A program made the position numbers and the translations under genes. A stretch of 64,000 nt of DNA from Phycisphaerae bacterium (lineage in GTDB: Bacteria > Planctomycetota > Phycisphaerae > Tepidisphaerales > Tepidisphaeraceae): NCBI GenBank assembly GCA_025924315.1, contig JAICIO010000003.1, positions 1 through 64,000 on the forward strand, read 5' to 3'. Under the pieces are notes generated by a model, which was not told where the DNA came from, did not search any database, and saw only the letters and a program-made list of their open reading frames with translations. Each line of letters starts with the position of its first letter. Within the stretch, counting starts at the first letter, position 1. This document shows, piece by piece, positions 7,726 through 14,965 of the stretch.

Positions 7726-8562
7726 ATGGGTCAGCCGGTTCGCCGCGCATTTTCGATGATTGAGCTGGCTGCAGTGCGGCATGCGTTCAGCATGATCGAA
7801 CTGCTCGTGGTGATTGGGATCATCACGCTGCTCATTGGGATCATCGTGCCGACGATGGGGAAGGTGCGGGAGAAATCGTACATCAATCGATGTGCGGAGA
7901 ACCTGCACCAGCTCGGCGAAGCGCTTGCGGTTTACGCGACGGACAACCGCGGCGCGTTTCCACGAACAACTTATGTTCCCGGCGCGCCGCTTCAGGCGGG
8001 AACAGGTCCCGGCGCCGCGGATCCGTTTGCTGCCGATGGGCCGAGCGCCAACGACACAACCGCCGCGATCTTTCTGCTGATGCGCGCGCAGAAGCTCGCG
8101 CCCGAAACATTTCTCTGCCCGTCTCTCGTTCGCGAATCAATGCATGCGGACATCACCGTTGAGCACGCGCGATCGAACTTCACCGACTTTCACCAGAATC
8201 TCGGCTATAGCTTCGCGAACCCTTATCCGAATAGCGACGCCGTCGCGAGCGGATACGAGTGGAGCAATAAGCTTCCGCAGGAGTTCGTTCTCGCCGCCGA
8301 CATCAATCCCGGCATCGACGGCGATCGCGATGACGTGAACCTTCCCACGCTCGAATCGAATCCGCGTGAGATGGCACTCGCCAACAGCAACAACCACGGC
8401 AAAGACGGCCAGAATGTGCTGTTCGCCGACGGACACGTCTCATTCGAAGACACCGCCTTCTGCGGAGTCGACAACGACAACATCTACAACAACAAGCGAC
8501 AGGAAGTGAACGCGTCGCCTGTCGACAAGTCTGATACGGTCTTGCTCCCGACAGATGATTGA
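7726..8562 (+). CDS. Prepilin-type N-terminal methylation protein, DUF1559-like
   Basis: 278 aa. A type IV pilin/type II secretion pseudopilin N-terminus, RHAFSMIELLVVIGI, is followed by a ~22-residue hydrophobic helix and CAENLHQLGEALAVYATDN. The C-terminus holds the FADGHVSFEDT motif typical of the H-X9-DG family abundant in planctomycetes. Prepilin peptidase would cut before the FSMIEL phenylalanine, and the protein would assemble in or be secreted through a pilus-like apparatus. The leader motif is duplicated: RRAFSMIEL is followed at once by RHAFSMIEL, so the ATG at 7726 gives two in-frame FSMIEL motifs. A start at 7757 or 7790 would leave one or none. Confidence 0.85.
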   Translation: MGQPVRRAFSMIELAAVRHAFSMIELLVVIGIITLLIGIIVPTMGKVREKSYINRCAENLHQLGEALAVYATDNRGAFPRTTYVPGAPLQAGTGPGAADPFAADGPSANDTTAAIFLLMRAQKLAPETFLCPSLVRESMHADITVEHARSNFTDFHQNLGYSFANPYPNSDAVASGYEWSNKLPQEFVLAADINPGIDGDRDDVNLPTLESNPREMALANSNNHGKDGQNVLFADGHVSFEDTAFCGVDNDNIYNNKRQEVNASPVDKSDTVLLPTDD

Positions 8563-8570
8563 GAAGAAAA

Positions 8571-8674
8571 GGCACGTGGGCACGAAGGCACTGAGACACG
8601 AAGTGAACAGTCTCTCTCCTTCGTGCCTTCGTACATTGGTGCCTCTTGCCTTCGTTCCTTCCTTCTTCGTGCCT
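8571..8674. repeat. Imperfect inverted repeat, GCACGAAGGCAC type
   Basis: The left side GGCACGTGGGCACGAAGGCACTG and the right side TCCTTCGTGCCTTCG..TTCTTCGTGCC are inverted, with several slipped copies of CGAAGGCAC. It occupies most of the gap between the prepilin gene and ispE. Confidence 0.65.
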
Positions 8675-8690
8675 TCCTCCGAAAATTTCA

Positions 8691-8720
8691 TTGACCCCCG
8701 CGCGCCCGATAACGTATATT
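8691..8720 (+). promoter_or_regulatory. Sigma-70-like promoter of ispE-spoVG
   Basis: TTGACC at 8691-8696 and TATATT at 8715-8720 are separated by 18 bases. Transcription would begin near 8728 and leave a leader of about 130 bases before ispE. A second TTGACA at 8825-8830 has no good -10 partner. Confidence 0.5.
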
Positions 8721-8860
8721 CCTCGGGACACATTTATTGTCATCTCTCGAGGACGAACGAGGCGAAAAAACTAAGGTTCGGAAGCGGCTGTCGCGGACGC
8801 GGTGCGCCCTGATGTGTTCCACGGTTGACAGGGGCGGAGCCGTCGTAAAGTTAGTGTCAC

Positions 8861-9775
8861 ATGCGTCTGCGCGCCCCGGCCAAAATCAACCTGCACTTGC
8901 GGGTTGGCCCAGTTCGAACCGATGGTTTTCATCCGTTGCTCTCGTGGATGACAACGATTTCGCTCTTTGACACGCTAACGTTTCGATCGACAACCGATTC
9001 GCAGATCACGCTGCGGTGTGACGATCCGTCGCTTCCGATCGACGAGAGCAATCTCGTCATCAAAGCGGCGCGACTGGTCATGTCCCAACTGCCGCGCGAG
9101 CGTCAGCAAAGTGTTGGCGGACTTAAGATCGAACTCGAAAAGCGCATTCCACAGGGCGCGGGTCTCGGCGGAGGAAGTTCCGACGCAGCCACGACTTTGA
9201 TCGCGCTGAACCAACTGTGGCATCTCGATTGGTCGATGTCGCGCTTGAGCGAACTCGCTTCGAAGCTTGGAAGTGATGTGCCCTTTTTTTTGTATGGACC
9301 CAGCAGCATCTGCACATCGCGCGGCGAAGTCGTGCAACCCATCGCGGTTCCGAAAGTAAATTGGGCGCTGCTCGTATTCCCGGGAATGCACGTCTGGACC
9401 GCGGCGGTGTACCGAAAATTTGACGAGCTGAATTCGTCGAGGGTGGGATGGGACGATCAACCGGATTGGCAACAGTGGGCGCAACTCTCGGCGCGCCTGC
9501 TGCTGCCCCGGTTGGTCAACGACCTGGAAACGCCGGCGTATTCGTTGGAACCCGCGCTACGCGATCTGTGTGAGCGCGTCGAGTCGGTCGTCGATCGTGC
9601 GGTTCGCATGAGCGGCAGCGGCAGCACATTGTTCACGCTGTTCGACACGCACGACGAATGCGAATCGGCGGCAAGTGATGTTGCGATGAAGTGCAACGTA
9701 AAAACTCACGCGGCGCAGATTGCGCCGCAGATCAAGGAGGATCCGACAGAAGACCAAAGAACTTTCGAACGATGA
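8861..9775 (+). CDS. ispE: 4-diphosphocytidyl-2-C-methyl-D-erythritol kinase
   Basis: 304 aa GHMP kinase. It starts RLRAPAKINLHLRVGP and carries the ATP-binding motif GAGLGGGSSDAATTL near residue 100 and the C-terminal MSGSGSTLFTLFD motif. It phosphorylates CDP-methylerythritol in the non-mevalonate isoprenoid pathway in the cytoplasm. Length and motif order fit the family. It is followed 163 bases later by spoVG, an adjacency also known from Firmicutes genomes. The ATG at 8861 begins exactly at the conserved family N-terminus. Confidence 0.93.
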   Translation: MRLRAPAKINLHLRVGPVRTDGFHPLLSWMTTISLFDTLTFRSTTDSQITLRCDDPSLPIDESNLVIKAARLVMSQLPRERQQSVGGLKIELEKRIPQGAGLGGGSSDAATTLIALNQLWHLDWSMSRLSELASKLGSDVPFFLYGPSSICTSRGEVVQPIAVPKVNWALLVFPGMHVWTAAVYRKFDELNSSRVGWDDQPDWQQWAQLSARLLLPRLVNDLETPAYSLEPALRDLCERVESVVDRAVRMSGSGSTLFTLFDTHDECESAASDVAMKCNVKTHAAQIAPQIKEDPTEDQRTFER

Positions 9776-9938
9776 AATAATTCTCGATTCGGGGCATTCA
9801 TTATTCTGGGAAGGATGGCGCGTCGCGGGGGCGACGTGCGGGAATGGATACAATTCGCAAGCACCGGTTGGTTTACCCTCACATCTGACCGATCGGGCGC
9901 GGGCGAAAAACACATCTTCAGTTGTAAAGGAGTCGGAT

Positions 9939-10436
9939 ATGCAACTCTCTGAGATTCGCATCAACCTCTGCGGGGCCCAGTCGGGTCGCCTCAAGGCGTT
10001 CTGCTCTTTGACGTTCGACAACACCTTCGTCATTCGCGACGTGAAATTGATCGAAGGGAACGACGGCCTGTTCCTGGCGATGCCGTCGCGCAAGCTGTGC
10101 GATCGCTGCCGGCGCTGCGGTGAGAAGAATCACCTCCGCGCAAGGTATTGCAACAACTGCGGGGCGCGCCTCGACGAATCGCGCTACCAGCAGACTCAGC
10201 ACTGCAATTCGCATTCGCGGCCGAAGCTGCACGCGGACATCGCGCACCCGATCAACGCTGATTGCCGGCTCGACATTGAGCGCCGCGTGCTGCAGGCGTT
10301 CAACGACGAGGTCGAACGCAGCAAGCAGCCCGGCTATGTCGCCCCGAATCTTGACGGTGACATGGGCGACTTCTATGATGCCGACGTCGTTTCGGATGGC
10401 GCGCTTCGTTTGCGCCCGACCGCAACGGTGCATTAA
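9939..10436 (+). CDS. spoVG: SpoVG family protein with zinc-ribbon extension
   Basis: 165 aa. Residues ~1-55 (MQLSEIRINLCGAQSGRLKA, then CSLTFDNTFVIRDVKLIEG and GLFLAMPSRK) are the SpoVG fold, a small nucleic-acid-binding protein linked to septation and gene regulation. Where SpoVG normally ends, a CDRCRRCG..CNNCG zinc ribbon follows (residues ~58-82). It continues into a polar tail containing DIERRVLQAFNDEVERSKQPGY split over ~40 residues. The start at 9939 has a strong AAAGGAG at 9926-9932. The open frame extends upstream into ispE, but that part is not SpoVG-like. Confidence 0.88.
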   Translation: MQLSEIRINLCGAQSGRLKAFCSLTFDNTFVIRDVKLIEGNDGLFLAMPSRKLCDRCRRCGEKNHLRARYCNNCGARLDESRYQQTQHCNSHSRPKLHADIAHPINADCRLDIERRVLQAFNDEVERSKQPGYVAPNLDGDMGDFYDADVVSDGALRLRPTATVH

Positions 10437-10448
10437 CCGTGTAAAACG

Positions 10449-10487
10449 AACCCAAACGGGGTCACTTCCGTGGCCCTGTTTGGGGTT
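10449..10487 (+). promoter_or_regulatory. Hairpin after spoVG, possible part of the ilvB leader
   Basis: AACCCAAACGGGGTCAC and GTGGCCCTGTTTGGGGTT pair imperfectly around TTCC. No T-run follows, so it is not a standard intrinsic terminator. Its TCCGTGG segment (10467-10473) is complementary to the left arm of the hairpin at 10561-10584 and could compete with it. Confidence 0.4.
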
Positions 10488-10510
10488 CAGATTACACGCG
10501 AGACATCCGC

Positions 10511-10552
10511 ATGACTTACCTATCTTCCCACCTTCCGGTGGTCGTACGATAG
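10511..10552 (+). CDS. Candidate ilvB leader peptide, 13 aa
   Basis: An ATG frame encodes MTYLSSHLPVVVR and then stops. Two Leu and three consecutive Val codons lie just before a hairpin (10561-10584), 137 bases upstream of acetolactate synthase. The arrangement resembles amino-acid-coupled attenuation leaders of ilv operons. A CCACC-TTCC-GGTGG hairpin covers the Leu-Pro-Val codons. The ribosome-binding site is weak (GCGAGA) and conservation cannot be tested here, so this is a proposal. Confidence 0.4.
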   Translation: MTYLSSHLPVVVR

Positions 10553-10560
10553 GCTGTTAG

Positions 10561-10587
10561 GCCCACGGATCGCCATCCGTGGGCTTT
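10561..10587 (+). terminator. Candidate attenuator hairpin of ilvB
   Basis: GCCCACGGAT and ATCCGTGGGC form a perfect 10-bp stem with a CGCC loop, followed by only three T. It follows the leader peptide stop by 8 bases. The short T-run makes termination efficiency uncertain. Confidence 0.45.
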
Positions 10588-10689
10588 GCGGCCCACCCCG
10601 GACTTCGTACGCACTTATTACGATAATTCTTGAAGCCGCCGAGGGATGTCGCTACATTGCCTCGTTCTGGCTTAGCCATCGAGACCACC

Positions 10690-12438
10690 ATGACCATGAC
10701 GCAAACTGACGTGAAGCCCGCTGCTTCTTCCACTGATAAACCGAAATACAAGGGCAAATCCGGCGCTCAGATCTTCCATGAGATGCTGATCGGCCCGCAC
10801 AAGGTCGACACCATGTTCGGTTACCCCGGCGGAGCGATCCTGCCGGTTTTCGACCAGCTCTATAAAACTCCCGCGAAGTTCATCCTGAACCGCCACGAGC
10901 AGGCGTCCGGCCACTGCGCCGACGGCTACGCCCGTGCGACCGGCAAACCCGGCGTGTGCATCGTGACTTCGGGACCGGGCGCCACAAACACCATTACTCC
11001 GCTCGCGACCGCGCAGATGGACTCGATCCCCATTCTGGTCTTCTCGGGACAGGTGGCGACGAAGGTCATCGGCAACGACGCGTTCCAGGAAGCCGACGTC
11101 ACCGGAATCAGCCGCTTCTGTACGAAGTGGAACTACCTCGTGAAAGACATCCGCGAACTCCCGCGGGTCATCAACGAGGCGTTCATCATCGCCACGAGCG
11201 GTCGGCCGGGCCCGGTGCTTGTCGATCTGCCGAAGGACGTGACGAGCAACATCTGTCCGGAAGAAGTGGACGACACGCCCCGCGCGCACATCGTGAAGCG
11301 CAAGGCCGGCGTCGCACACGCTGGACACAGCAAGCAGGTCCAGGAAGCGGCGGAACTGATCAACAAGAGCGAGAAGCCGGTGCTCTACGTCGGCGGAGGC
11401 GCGATCATCAGCGGCGCGTGGCAGGCGGTTCGCAAAGTGGCGGACAAAGCCAATGTCCCGTGCACGACAACGCTGCTGGGCCTGGGCGCGTTTGACGAGC
11501 ACGATCCCAAAGCGCTCTACATGCTCGGCATGCACGGCAGCGCGTTCGCGAACTACGCGGTGCAGGAATGCGATCTCCTGATCGCGGTCGGCGCGCGCTT
11601 CGACGATCGCGTGACCGGAAACCTCGCGACGTTCGCACCACACGCGAAGATCATCCACATCGACATCGATCCTTCATCGATCAGCAAGAACGTCGACGTG
11701 GACGTGCCGGTCGTCGGCGATGCGAAGCTGTGCCTCGAAGAGATGCTGCAATACGTCGAGCATCGCGATCGCAAGGAATGGTTCGCGCAGATCAAGGCGT
11801 GGAAGGAACGTTATCCGTTCAAGTACCTCGACGATTCGAAGCATTCCAAGCCGCAGTACGTGCTGGAAGAAATCAATCGCCAGACGAAAGGCGAAGCGAT
11901 CATCACGACCGGCGTCGGCCAGCACCAGATGTGGGCGGCGCAGTTTTTCCGCTGGCGCTATCCGCGGCAGATGATCACGAGCGGCGGCCTCGGCACGATG
12001 GGCTACGGTCTGCCGTCGGCTCTCGGCGCGCAGCTTGGCCAGCCGGGCAAGGTCGTCATCGACATCGACGGCGACGCCAGCTTCCAGATGACGCTGTACG
12101 AACTCGCGACGCTCGCCGAGTACAACATCCCCACGAAGATCTGCATCCTCAACAATGACTTCCAAGGCATGGTGAAGCAGTGGCAGGACCTGTTCTACGG
12201 CCACCGCTACAGCCAGACCGCGATGAAGAACCCGAACTTCAGCAAGCTCGCTGAATCGTTTGGTGTGCGTGGCATCCGCTGTGACAACAAGTGTGATGTT
12301 GCAAAAACAGTCAAAGAGATGCTCGACCACAAAGGCCCGGTCCTCGTCGACTTCTACGTCGAGCCGAACGAGCACGTGTATCCGATGGTGCCGAGCGGGA
12401 AGGGTTTGCACGAGATGGAGCTGGGAACCTTGGCGTAG
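10690..12438 (+). CDS. ilvB: Acetolactate synthase, large (catalytic) subunit
   Basis: 582 aa thiamine-diphosphate enzyme. It joins two pyruvates, or pyruvate and 2-oxobutyrate, in the first common step of valine, leucine and isoleucine synthesis. Visible are GYPGGAILPVFD, the catalytic-Glu region NRHEQASGHCADGYARATG, the FAD-domain RFDDRVTGNLATFAPHAKI, and the ThDP motif GDASFQ..NN near residues 450-480. The ATG at 10690 (MTMTQTDVK) is preferred; the in-frame upstream start at 10630 adds an unlikely tail through the leader. No regulatory subunit gene (ilvN) follows; the next 310 bases are non-coding. Confidence 0.92.
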   Translation: MTMTQTDVKPAASSTDKPKYKGKSGAQIFHEMLIGPHKVDTMFGYPGGAILPVFDQLYKTPAKFILNRHEQASGHCADGYARATGKPGVCIVTSGPGATNTITPLATAQMDSIPILVFSGQVATKVIGNDAFQEADVTGISRFCTKWNYLVKDIRELPRVINEAFIIATSGRPGPVLVDLPKDVTSNICPEEVDDTPRAHIVKRKAGVAHAGHSKQVQEAAELINKSEKPVLYVGGGAIISGAWQAVRKVADKANVPCTTTLLGLGAFDEHDPKALYMLGMHGSAFANYAVQECDLLIAVGARFDDRVTGNLATFAPHAKIIHIDIDPSSISKNVDVDVPVVGDAKLCLEEMLQYVEHRDRKEWFAQIKAWKERYPFKYLDDSKHSKPQYVLEEINRQTKGEAIITTGVGQHQMWAAQFFRWRYPRQMITSGGLGTMGYGLPSALGAQLGQPGKVVIDIDGDASFQMTLYELATLAEYNIPTKICILNNDFQGMVKQWQDLFYGHRYSQTAMKNPNFSKLAESFGVRGIRCDNKCDVAKTVKEMLDHKGPVLVDFYVEPNEHVYPMVPSGKGLHEMELGTLA

Positions 12439-12748
12439 AGTCACCGCGTCGCCCATATTCTAAAATTATCGCCTGATATTTTATAATTTCATATTTCGGC
12501 GATTCGCGACTTTTGTGTTGACAGCGATATGCTCTGTCGCCAACATTTATCGCTTGGACGGGACCACTTCTGTAGCTCGAGTAGCTTCGAGAATTTCACA
12601 AGCCACCTAGGGTGGCGCATGCAGCGGGACGGAAATGCCGATTCCCATTTTTCTGCGCGCCGCTTTTCATCCCAACGTTTTCGAATCACTACGGGTCACG
12701 GTGCGCGCATCGTTTTAAAATGGTTCATCACTTGGAAAGGGAGAAAAT
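12439..12748. other. Intergenic region with promoter and small hairpins
   Basis: The first ~80 bases after ilvB are AT-rich. TTGACA at 12518-12523 with AACATT 18 bases later is a possible promoter. Downstream are the small hairpins CTCGA..TCGAG and GCCACC-TAG-GGTGGC (12602-12616) in what would be a ~190-base leader. AAGGGAG immediately precedes the next ATG. I see no gene here. Confidence 0.5.
12518..12547 (+). promoter_or_regulatory. Possible promoter of the PEP-CTERM gene
   Basis: TTGACA is a perfect -35 hexamer. The -10 candidate AACATT, 18 bases away, is weak. The -35 lies next to a GCGATATGCTCTGTCGC near-palindrome. Confidence 0.35.
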
Positions 12749-14359
12749 ATGACCAACCGTTCGATTATCACCACCGCGGCACTTACCGCGGTTTCTTCAA
12801 TTTTCGCGATGCACGCGTCCGCGGCCCCGTATGCAGGCGAGGTCACCGTCGCGGGGACGGCGGGTCAATTCTTCCTGAACGAACCGGCGGACACCATCAC
12901 TGTCGTCTACGACAACGGCGCCAGCTCGCAAGTGATCAGCGGCGCCACGGCCGGTCAGAAAAGCTTTACCCTTCCCAGTTCCGGCAGCACGTTTCAAATC
13001 ATCGTGAGCAAGAACTCGGGCGCTGGCTGGACGACTGGCACGACGCTCCAAGTCGGCACCGATACAACTGCGACGACATTCTTCTCGCCGCGCGGCGTCG
13101 CGGTCAACCAAACGCCCGGCCAATACTTCGGACGCATCTACGTTTCCAATTCAGCGGCAGGCACGGCCACCTCGGCTGCGGGCCCTACCCGCAGCGTCGG
13201 CGATGGTATCTATGTCCTGCACTCTGACCAGACCGATGGCGTCGGCCAAGGGGATACGGCACGGACCGCAGGACTGAACTTCGCCTCAACTTCCAATTCT
13301 CCGTACCAGATCAACGTCGGACCCGACAACAACCTCTACATCGGCGACGGCAGCACCGTCGCGGGTCACGGAAACATTTTCCGCACAGATCCCGATGTGT
13401 CCGCGACTTCCGGCACGACGTTGCTCAAAGGTTTTCCCGCCGGCAGCACAACGGCTGCAGATGCCGATAATCACGGTTTCTTCCTCAGCAAACCAATCGT
13501 TTCAATCAGCGGAGGAAACGTCTCGATTTACGCCATCGATGCATCTCTTGGCGCTGCCAATTCGACGAACAATCCAAGCTCGACTCAACTGTTCAATTCA
13601 ATTCGACGATATGACGTCGGACCCGCGCCGGCGGCCGGCAATCCCGCTGGACCCGCAACTCTCGTCCCGCAGACCTTCATCTCCAATCCGCTTCGTGACA
13701 ATCCATCGACGAGCGGCAGCCTCAATACATTTGCGGGTGGGCTCGGCGTCGATCTGGCGCGCGGCCCATCGGATGGACGTTTTTACTACATGGAGACCCG
13801 CACCGGAGACACACCGGGGCCGGGTGGGAATAATCAGGCTGGCCTCTATGTCGTCGACGGCACCACCGGCGCAACGCTCTTCGACTCGCTGGCGACTACC
13901 CAGGCAATGCCGGGCGCCGATTCAAATACGATCGATCTGATCCAGCACGTTAACTCTGTAGCGGTATCCCCCGACAACAAATACGTCGTCTTCATTGTCC
14001 AAACCAGCACGGCGCCGAATGCCGTCGCGAACGACCTGCTCATCGTCCCACTAACCGCCACAAAAGGAAGCGTCACCGGACTGCCCGACCTCAACAACAT
14101 GATCAAGATCACCGACGCCTTTCCCGATGACACCCCCAGCGGGCGCTCCCTTAACTTCGACGCTGCCGGCAACCTCTACGCCGTCAGTTCCGGCGACGGC
14201 ATGATGCGCGTCCTCTCACCCGGCGGGGCTACGTACGATGTCACGTCGTTCGATGGTACAAACTATTCGTTCACTGCTGTCCCTGAACCGACATCGCTTG
14301 CGGCATTTGGTCTTGCCGGCGCCTTTCTATTGCGTCGTCGACGCAGCGCGCGAGCCTGA
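12749..14359 (+). CDS. PEP-CTERM sorted secreted protein, beta-rich
   Basis: 536 aa. Signal peptide with core TAALTAVSSIFAMHASAA, a long beta-rich body with short repeated Asp/Gly/Asn strands (NVGPDNNLYIGDG, AVSPDNKYVVFIV) suggesting a beta-propeller-like fold, and the C-terminal sorting tag VPEPTSLAAFGLAGAFLLRR followed by Arg-rich residues. PEP-CTERM proteins are recognised and cleaved at the membrane by an exosortase and end up in the envelope or extracellular matrix. No exosortase gene is in the window. AAGGGAG is the ribosome-binding site and a terminator follows. Confidence 0.85.
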   Translation: MTNRSIITTAALTAVSSIFAMHASAAPYAGEVTVAGTAGQFFLNEPADTITVVYDNGASSQVISGATAGQKSFTLPSSGSTFQIIVSKNSGAGWTTGTTLQVGTDTTATTFFSPRGVAVNQTPGQYFGRIYVSNSAAGTATSAAGPTRSVGDGIYVLHSDQTDGVGQGDTARTAGLNFASTSNSPYQINVGPDNNLYIGDGSTVAGHGNIFRTDPDVSATSGTTLLKGFPAGSTTAADADNHGFFLSKPIVSISGGNVSIYAIDASLGAANSTNNPSSTQLFNSIRRYDVGPAPAAGNPAGPATLVPQTFISNPLRDNPSTSGSLNTFAGGLGVDLARGPSDGRFYYMETRTGDTPGPGGNNQAGLYVVDGTTGATLFDSLATTQAMPGADSNTIDLIQHVNSVAVSPDNKYVVFIVQTSTAPNAVANDLLIVPLTATKGSVTGLPDLNNMIKITDAFPDDTPSGRSLNFDAAGNLYAVSSGDGMMRVLSPGGATYDVTSFDGTNYSFTAVPEPTSLAAFGLAGAFLLRRRRSARA

Positions 14360-14379
14360 TCATTCAAGAGAGCTTTCGT

Positions 14380-14409
14380 GGGCCGGTTGATTGCCAACCG
14401 GCCCTTTTT
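14380..14409 (+). terminator. Intrinsic terminator of the PEP-CTERM gene
   Basis: GGGCCGGTT and AACCGGCCC form a 9-bp stem with a GATTGC-type loop, followed by six T. Confidence 0.9.
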
Positions 14410-14640
14410 TATTGGCCATCGGAAAAGCACCTAAATCCCGCCTAAGTAATTTGTACGTCCCTCAACAAAGCGCGTCTGCGCGTGTATAGCACATGTCGAG
14501 CGAACGAATCTGCCTGTGATTTGGCGCTCGAACTGAGGCTGTTGGGCATACCAAAATCGCATCACTTTTCGGCGCCTCGCTGCGTGCGTTTGTGCGGTGC
14601 TGCGCGCCGATAATCTCGCGCTTCTCACCGGCGAAAACCC

Positions 14641-14693
14641 ATTTTTGAGCCAAAAATAGCGATTTTTCGTGTTATGCATTTTTACCGAAAAAT
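14641..14693. repeat. Array of ATTTTT/AAAAAT hexamers
   Basis: Five hexamers follow one another: ATTTTT (14641), AAAAAT (14652), ATTTTT (14662), ATTTTT (14678), AAAAAT (14688). They form three overlapping short palindromes in otherwise GC-rich DNA. The array lies upstream of the secretin leader hairpins and may mark its promoter region. TTGAGC at 14645 and TGTTAT at 14670 are a poor 19-base-spaced promoter pair. Confidence 0.5.
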
Positions 14694-14726
14694 GTTCTTC
14701 GAAACGCCCCCGCGCATGCCGATGAA

Positions 14727-14937
14727 AACCATAGCAACTGGCGGAATGTGAACGTCGCTGGTTGTGATGGTTCAACGCGGCGGGCCTCGACGCGTATAGA
14801 CCATACAGAACCCACACGGCAGTCACCGGAGATGGACCGGGAATGTGAACTGGTCTTGGGCTTCCGGGCGTACTGCAAGATTCACAGGCAAATTTGAAAG
14901 CAAGCCGAGGCACCAGGCCCACGCACTTGAAGCGTGA
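14727..14937 (+). ncRNA. Candidate structured leader RNA of the secretin gene, twin hairpins with the same loop
   Basis: Hairpin 1 (14727-14772) is a 17-position stem with one mismatch, AACCATAGCAACTGGCG against CGCTGGTTGTGATGGTT. Hairpin 2 (14826-14867) has a 6-bp upper and 6-bp lower stem. Both place GGAATGTGAAC (14743-14753 and 14840-14850) at the loop, 97 bases apart. Between them is GTAT-AGACC-ATAC, and after them CACGC..GCGTG (14921-14937). The secretin start is 29 bases further on. I know no RNA family with this pattern. GGA in hairpin loops is the kind of site CsrA/RsmA binds. Confidence 0.45.
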
Positions 14938-14965
14938 GCCGATGCCGTGAATCGGAGTTCGTATT

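Noticed and set aside
10630-10689. Starting ilvB at 10630
   Set aside because: The added 20 residues have no family similarity and the ATG at 10690 is followed by the usual start region.
14727-14867. Reading the secretin leader as a known c-di-GMP or other standard riboswitch
   Set aside because: The conserved core bases of the c-di-GMP-I class and of other classes I remember are absent. It is reported only as an unclassified structured leader.
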